64,000 bases of DNA, from the NCBI GenBank assembly GCA_034401795.1, contig CM067370.1, positions 62,226,369-62,290,368 of the forward strand. Reading direction: 5' to 3'. Of this stretch, positions 60,965-64,000 are shown piece after piece. The stretch's first letter is position 1. Each line of letters starts with the position of its first letter. The notes beneath the pieces are model-generated. The model ran no database searches. It was given only the letters and a program-made list of their open reading frames with translations, and was not told the origin of the DNA. Made by a program: the position numbers and the translations under genes. This DNA is from Chaetoderma sp. LZ-2023a. Taxonomy: Eukaryota > Mollusca > Caudofoveata > Chaetodermatida > Chaetodermatidae.

Positions 60965-62830
60965 TGCAATCAGTCCTTCTTCGCTTTTGCCCACTGTGTC
61001 TTGTCCTCAGCCGAAATCCTTAGCTTCCTCAGGTCCATTCTTGACTTGAGTGTACCGAGTCCTGCTTTCTTGAGGTCACCTCGTAGCACGCTTAGCAGAT
61101 TTATGCAATGATGTCCTCTCCTGGCTTTGTATTTGCTGGCTCCGAGTAGGGAAGATTCTAAGGCTCTCTGTGCTGATGCCTCTTCTGGCATCCTTAGCAC
61201 ATGGCCAAACATGAACCAACTTTGCTGGGCGACTTTTACCGACAGCGGCGATGTATTACACATCTTGTATAGTGCATCATTGGAAATTATGCTGTCTAGC
61301 CATCGGTGTCCAGTGATGATGCGTAGGTGTTTGCGGTGGCAGGCATCGAGTTTGTCTAGATCTGCTTTTGGTGCTGTCTAGAGCTGCCTTTGAAGCTGCC
61401 CAGCTGTTACAGTTATGCAGGATCAAGGATACGCAGGTTGCATTGTATAAACGTAGACTCTTTATCAAGGGGATCTTTGATCTACGAATCCATAGCTTCC
61501 AGAAGAACTATGTTCCCCATGATGCAGTGTGCAGAATTAAATGTCAGCAGTATTGCAAAGCAGTGAGCCCAGGATTTTACTTTTCCTCCATGTGTCGTCA
61601 TTTTCTTTAGTATCATACTTTGTCGATAGGTATATGTGGTTGAACTCTGTTTTGGATTCATTCATAAAGAGATTCTCAATTTTTAGTTTGCTTGCATCTA
61701 TTGGGAGTTCGTCAAGGCGTTTCTTTTCCTTGTCTATGACGTTCACATCGTCGGCATATTCCATCTCTAGCGGCATGCCCAGTATTGACACTGTGTGGTT
61801 TGGTCCTGTGGAACTTTCCCGCACAGATTTCAATGCGGCAGCAAGGTAGCAGGTGAAAAGCACCGGAGATAGACCATCTCTCTGTAGGGAGCCGATTGAT
61901 GTCTCGACCTGTACAGACTTCACTGACTTGACTCGTACTCTCAGCTTGGTGTCTGCCAGCAGTAGTCTCACTAGTCGTAGCTCATCTTCATTGCAACTGG
62001 CCTGGTGTAGTACATCTAGGATCTTTGAGCGTTTTATTGTGTCAAAGGCTCGTGACATGTCAATGCCCATTTTGTGGAAATCCCAGTGTTTGGACATGAC
62101 TACCGATACACGCATGCGTTGAGCCCATACAATGTCTGCGCAACTGTGTGCACGTTTGAAACCACTGACATGATCCTGTGAAGTAATCGATCCTGTCTCG
62201 GATGCGGCATTGAGTAACATTGGATAGGATTTTCCGTATGCTGTTGATTAGCACAATGGGCCACAGATTGGCTGGGGACCCAGGTGGCTTCTTGGGCTTG
62301 GGTAGTGCGATAAGGGTGCCTTGGCCTACAGCGGTGATGGGAAGGTGGTGCATAAAAGCTGAATTGATTAGGTGCATGATAGGTTTTGAGATAATGTCAC
62401 TTGCATATTTGAATAGTTCATTGCTCATGCCATCAGGTCCAGATGCACGTCGATTTTTCAGGGCTTTAAGTGCCTTCTCAACTTCTGCTGTTTTAATTGG
62501 TGTTAGTAATGGCCTTGGGGGGTCTCTTGAGAATGGGTGCAAGGGCTCATTATCGTTGTCAGTGAACTGTTCCTTGAACCATTCTCGGATCGCCTTGACT
62601 TTTCCCTTGTCAGTCCCGATAAAGTGTCCTTCAGAGTTGTGTGCAGTGAGTGGTGGTGTGCAATCAGCAACTCTCAGGGCTCAGGCTGCCCGAAACGTTT
62701 TGTGATAGTCATCCGTGGCAGTGATTTCAACTGCTAGGGAGTCTGCCTGTTGAATAACAAGTTCTCCTTCGATCAATACTCACCATTCTATTACTTCTGA
62801 TACAAGCTATCCTGGATAGCTGGGCCCTAG
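60965..62830 (-). pseudogene. LINE reverse transcriptase, 5'-truncated, decayed
   Basis: Reading leftwards from about 62800: a lead-in with SEGHFIGTDKGKVKAIREWF (about 62600), then 'EKALKALKNRRASGPDGMSN', 'GTLIALPKPKKPPGSPANLW' and 'IVLINSIRKIL' (62542-62220). After a frameshift: SGFKRAHSCADIVWAQRMRV, 'GIDMSRAFDTIKRSKILDVL', 'SLQRDGLSPVLFTCYLAAAL' and the catalytic EYADDVNVI (about 61745). C-terminal pieces lie at 61468-61277 and 61263-60970 (FMFGHVLRMPEEASAQRAL), a motif common near the end of several LINE clades. No endonuclease is seen, so the copy is truncated. The sequence is unlike the CR1-like copies in this window; the clade is not assigned. Confidence 0.82.
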
Positions 62831-62867
62831 GACTATAGACTTAGTAAGCTTTACCGGCTCCTGGAAC

Positions 62868-62899
62868 CGGGTACTCGGCTCCCAACTGCCGAGTACCCG
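62868..62899. other. Perfect 12-bp hairpin
   Basis: CGGGTACTCGGC and its exact complement GCCGAGTACCCG are separated by eight bases. It stands just outside the 5' truncation of the LINE. No T-run follows and the genome is eukaryotic, so a bacterial terminator is not implied. Confidence 0.7.
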
Positions 62900-63085
62900 T
62901 TTGCCATGAAGCTCATTCTTGTTTGCATAGCAACAACAGCTACATGCTTTTTTGCAGTTGGAAGTCTTAAAGTTTGCTAAGTCTTTTTCTGTGATTGTGA
63001 TAGCTTTGTGTTCTAAGGATTATTTGGATTACCACGGAAGGAGCCGATGATAACCAGGTTGTATATTTCCATGTTATTCCATAGT

Positions 63086-63180
63086 TAAAAGACTTAGGTC
63101 TCCAAAATTTCGTGTGTGTGGCATGTTCCAATTTCTTACCCCGAATCTGGGACGTGTGTTAACAACGAAATATGCCAGAT
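63086..63180. repeat. Repeat shared with 50093-50165
   Basis: AAATTTCGTGTGTGTGGCAT, TCTGGGACGTGTGTTAAC and CGAAATATGCCAGATTGATC parallel the 50.1-kb copy. Confidence 0.75.
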
Positions 63181-64000
63181 TGATCGCCTTCCTTTAACCC
63201 CAACAGGCGATCGGCAGATATGAAATAAGGTGTTGGCTATGCGGTGTTTAACACGAAAATCGGCTGACGTCGTTCTCTGTATGATCCGAGCGGGTGACGT
63301 CACACCTGAGTTGTATCAGATTTTTATGTGAAGAAAATGTTTCATTAATTCGCGCATCTGATTCTGGGTGCTGCGTACTGTATTGGTATCAGAAAAACTG
63401 GAATTTTCAAGTTTTGCGTGTTATCACGATCTGTTTGCAATGATCCTTGGTTTCAAAATTCTTGATTTAGATGTGTGGTCTGCGGTTTTAGCGTGTGCTA
63501 CAGCAGTTTGTTTACATTTTGTTGTTTCTTCACATAACGTTTTGGCCTTTGTTAGGAGTATAATTTATATTGATTAGTGAATATACCCCGAATGCTATGC
63601 GATATGGTTCCTGGTTCCGTTTATACATCCTTGAGGATCAGTTTATGGGTGTATCTTGCCCGCTTCGTTCTTGTCATCATAATCAATGCGATCTTTGCTG
63701 TAACGTTGCGAGGTGAGGTGCGGGAGGGTTAACATTTAATTTATGATCAAATTATTTGAAAATTATTTGTCTGCCTTCCATTCCTGGGTCGTTCCGCTTG
63801 CTTATTGTAGGTTTGTGTTTATTTATAGGCCAAGCCAGCCCCGCCATCATGTGACGAGTGCCATAAGTTCGTGAGGGTTCTGTTTAAGGACCATGTCTGC
63901 TTTAGATTTACAAATTGTAATCTTGATAATAGGTGTAACATTTGTGCAGTGTGGTCGTCCGATATGATGGTCTCCTTGCCCAGAAGGACTTGGCAGGGTC
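63181..64000. other. Right end, no gene recognised
   Basis: A plus-strand frame at 63368-63577 (69 codons, hydrophobic) has no recognised motif and is likely chance. No repeat shared with the rest of the window was seen. Confidence 0.3.

Noticed and set aside
62220..62705. Plus-strand 161-codon frame
   Set aside because: Lies opposite the conserved reverse-transcriptase motifs of the minus-strand LINE, so it is a shadow frame.
62868..62899. Rho-independent terminator
   Set aside because: No T run, and no bacterial gene context.
63368..63577. Small hydrophobic 69-codon frame as a host gene
   Set aside because: No motif, no neighbours, length expected by chance.

Overview
This window reads as nuclear DNA of an animal, most likely a marine invertebrate. 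I see no host gene, rRNA or tRNA, no bacterial gene or operon structure and no CRISPR array. Nearly everything recognisable is a transposable element or its remains, embedded in microsatellites (TA, CA/CG, ATT, TAG) and tandem repeats. The mix is Ty3/gypsy, DIRS-like, CR1-like LINEs whose ORF1 carries PHD and esterase domains, other LINEs, Tc1, and a protein-primed family B DNA polymerase. A dispersed repeat ends in a 'GGCCTCTTGTTT'-type tail that I associate with mollusc genomes. That assignment is from memory and is weak.

Layout, left to right. 0.35-3.75 kb, minus strand: a broken family B DNA polymerase gene of Polinton or virus-like type. 3.97-21.9 kb: a candidate very large Ty3/gypsy element. 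Two direct repeats of about 2.0 kb flank about 13.9 kb that holds damaged gag, protease, reverse transcriptase, RNase H and integrase; a Tc1 element (16.5-18.2 kb) sits inside. The whole span is marked by a recurring TGCGGT/ACCGCA hexamer. 22-38.8 kb: a graveyard of LINE fragments on both strands, including one LINE split by another, plus an intact Tc1 transposon lying in a TA microsatellite. 39.1-39.5 kb: a long fold-back element. 40.7-47.7 kb: a second, nearly identical Tc1 copy in the opposite orientation, directly next to a nearly complete CR1-like LINE with intact ORF1 and an ORF2 broken by only two single-base lesions. 48.9-52.3 kb: several families of tandem and direct repeats. 52.5-59.9 kb: a DIRS-like tyrosine-recombinase retrotransposon whose inverted terminal repeats and internal complementary region are still legible, with the RNase H tail and recombinase decayed. 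60-64 kb: more of the 150-bp repeat family, another minus-strand LINE, and unassigned sequence.

The genes do not work together as a pathway; each belongs to its own element. The proteins that look functional are the two 341-residue Tc1 transposases (27.4-28.4 and 41.0-42.1 kb) and the 618-residue LINE ORF1 protein. The points most worth following are the 18-kb element with 2-kb repeats, its hairpin array and hexamer signature, and the DIRS end/junction architecture. All family calls come from motifs read by eye; no database search was run.
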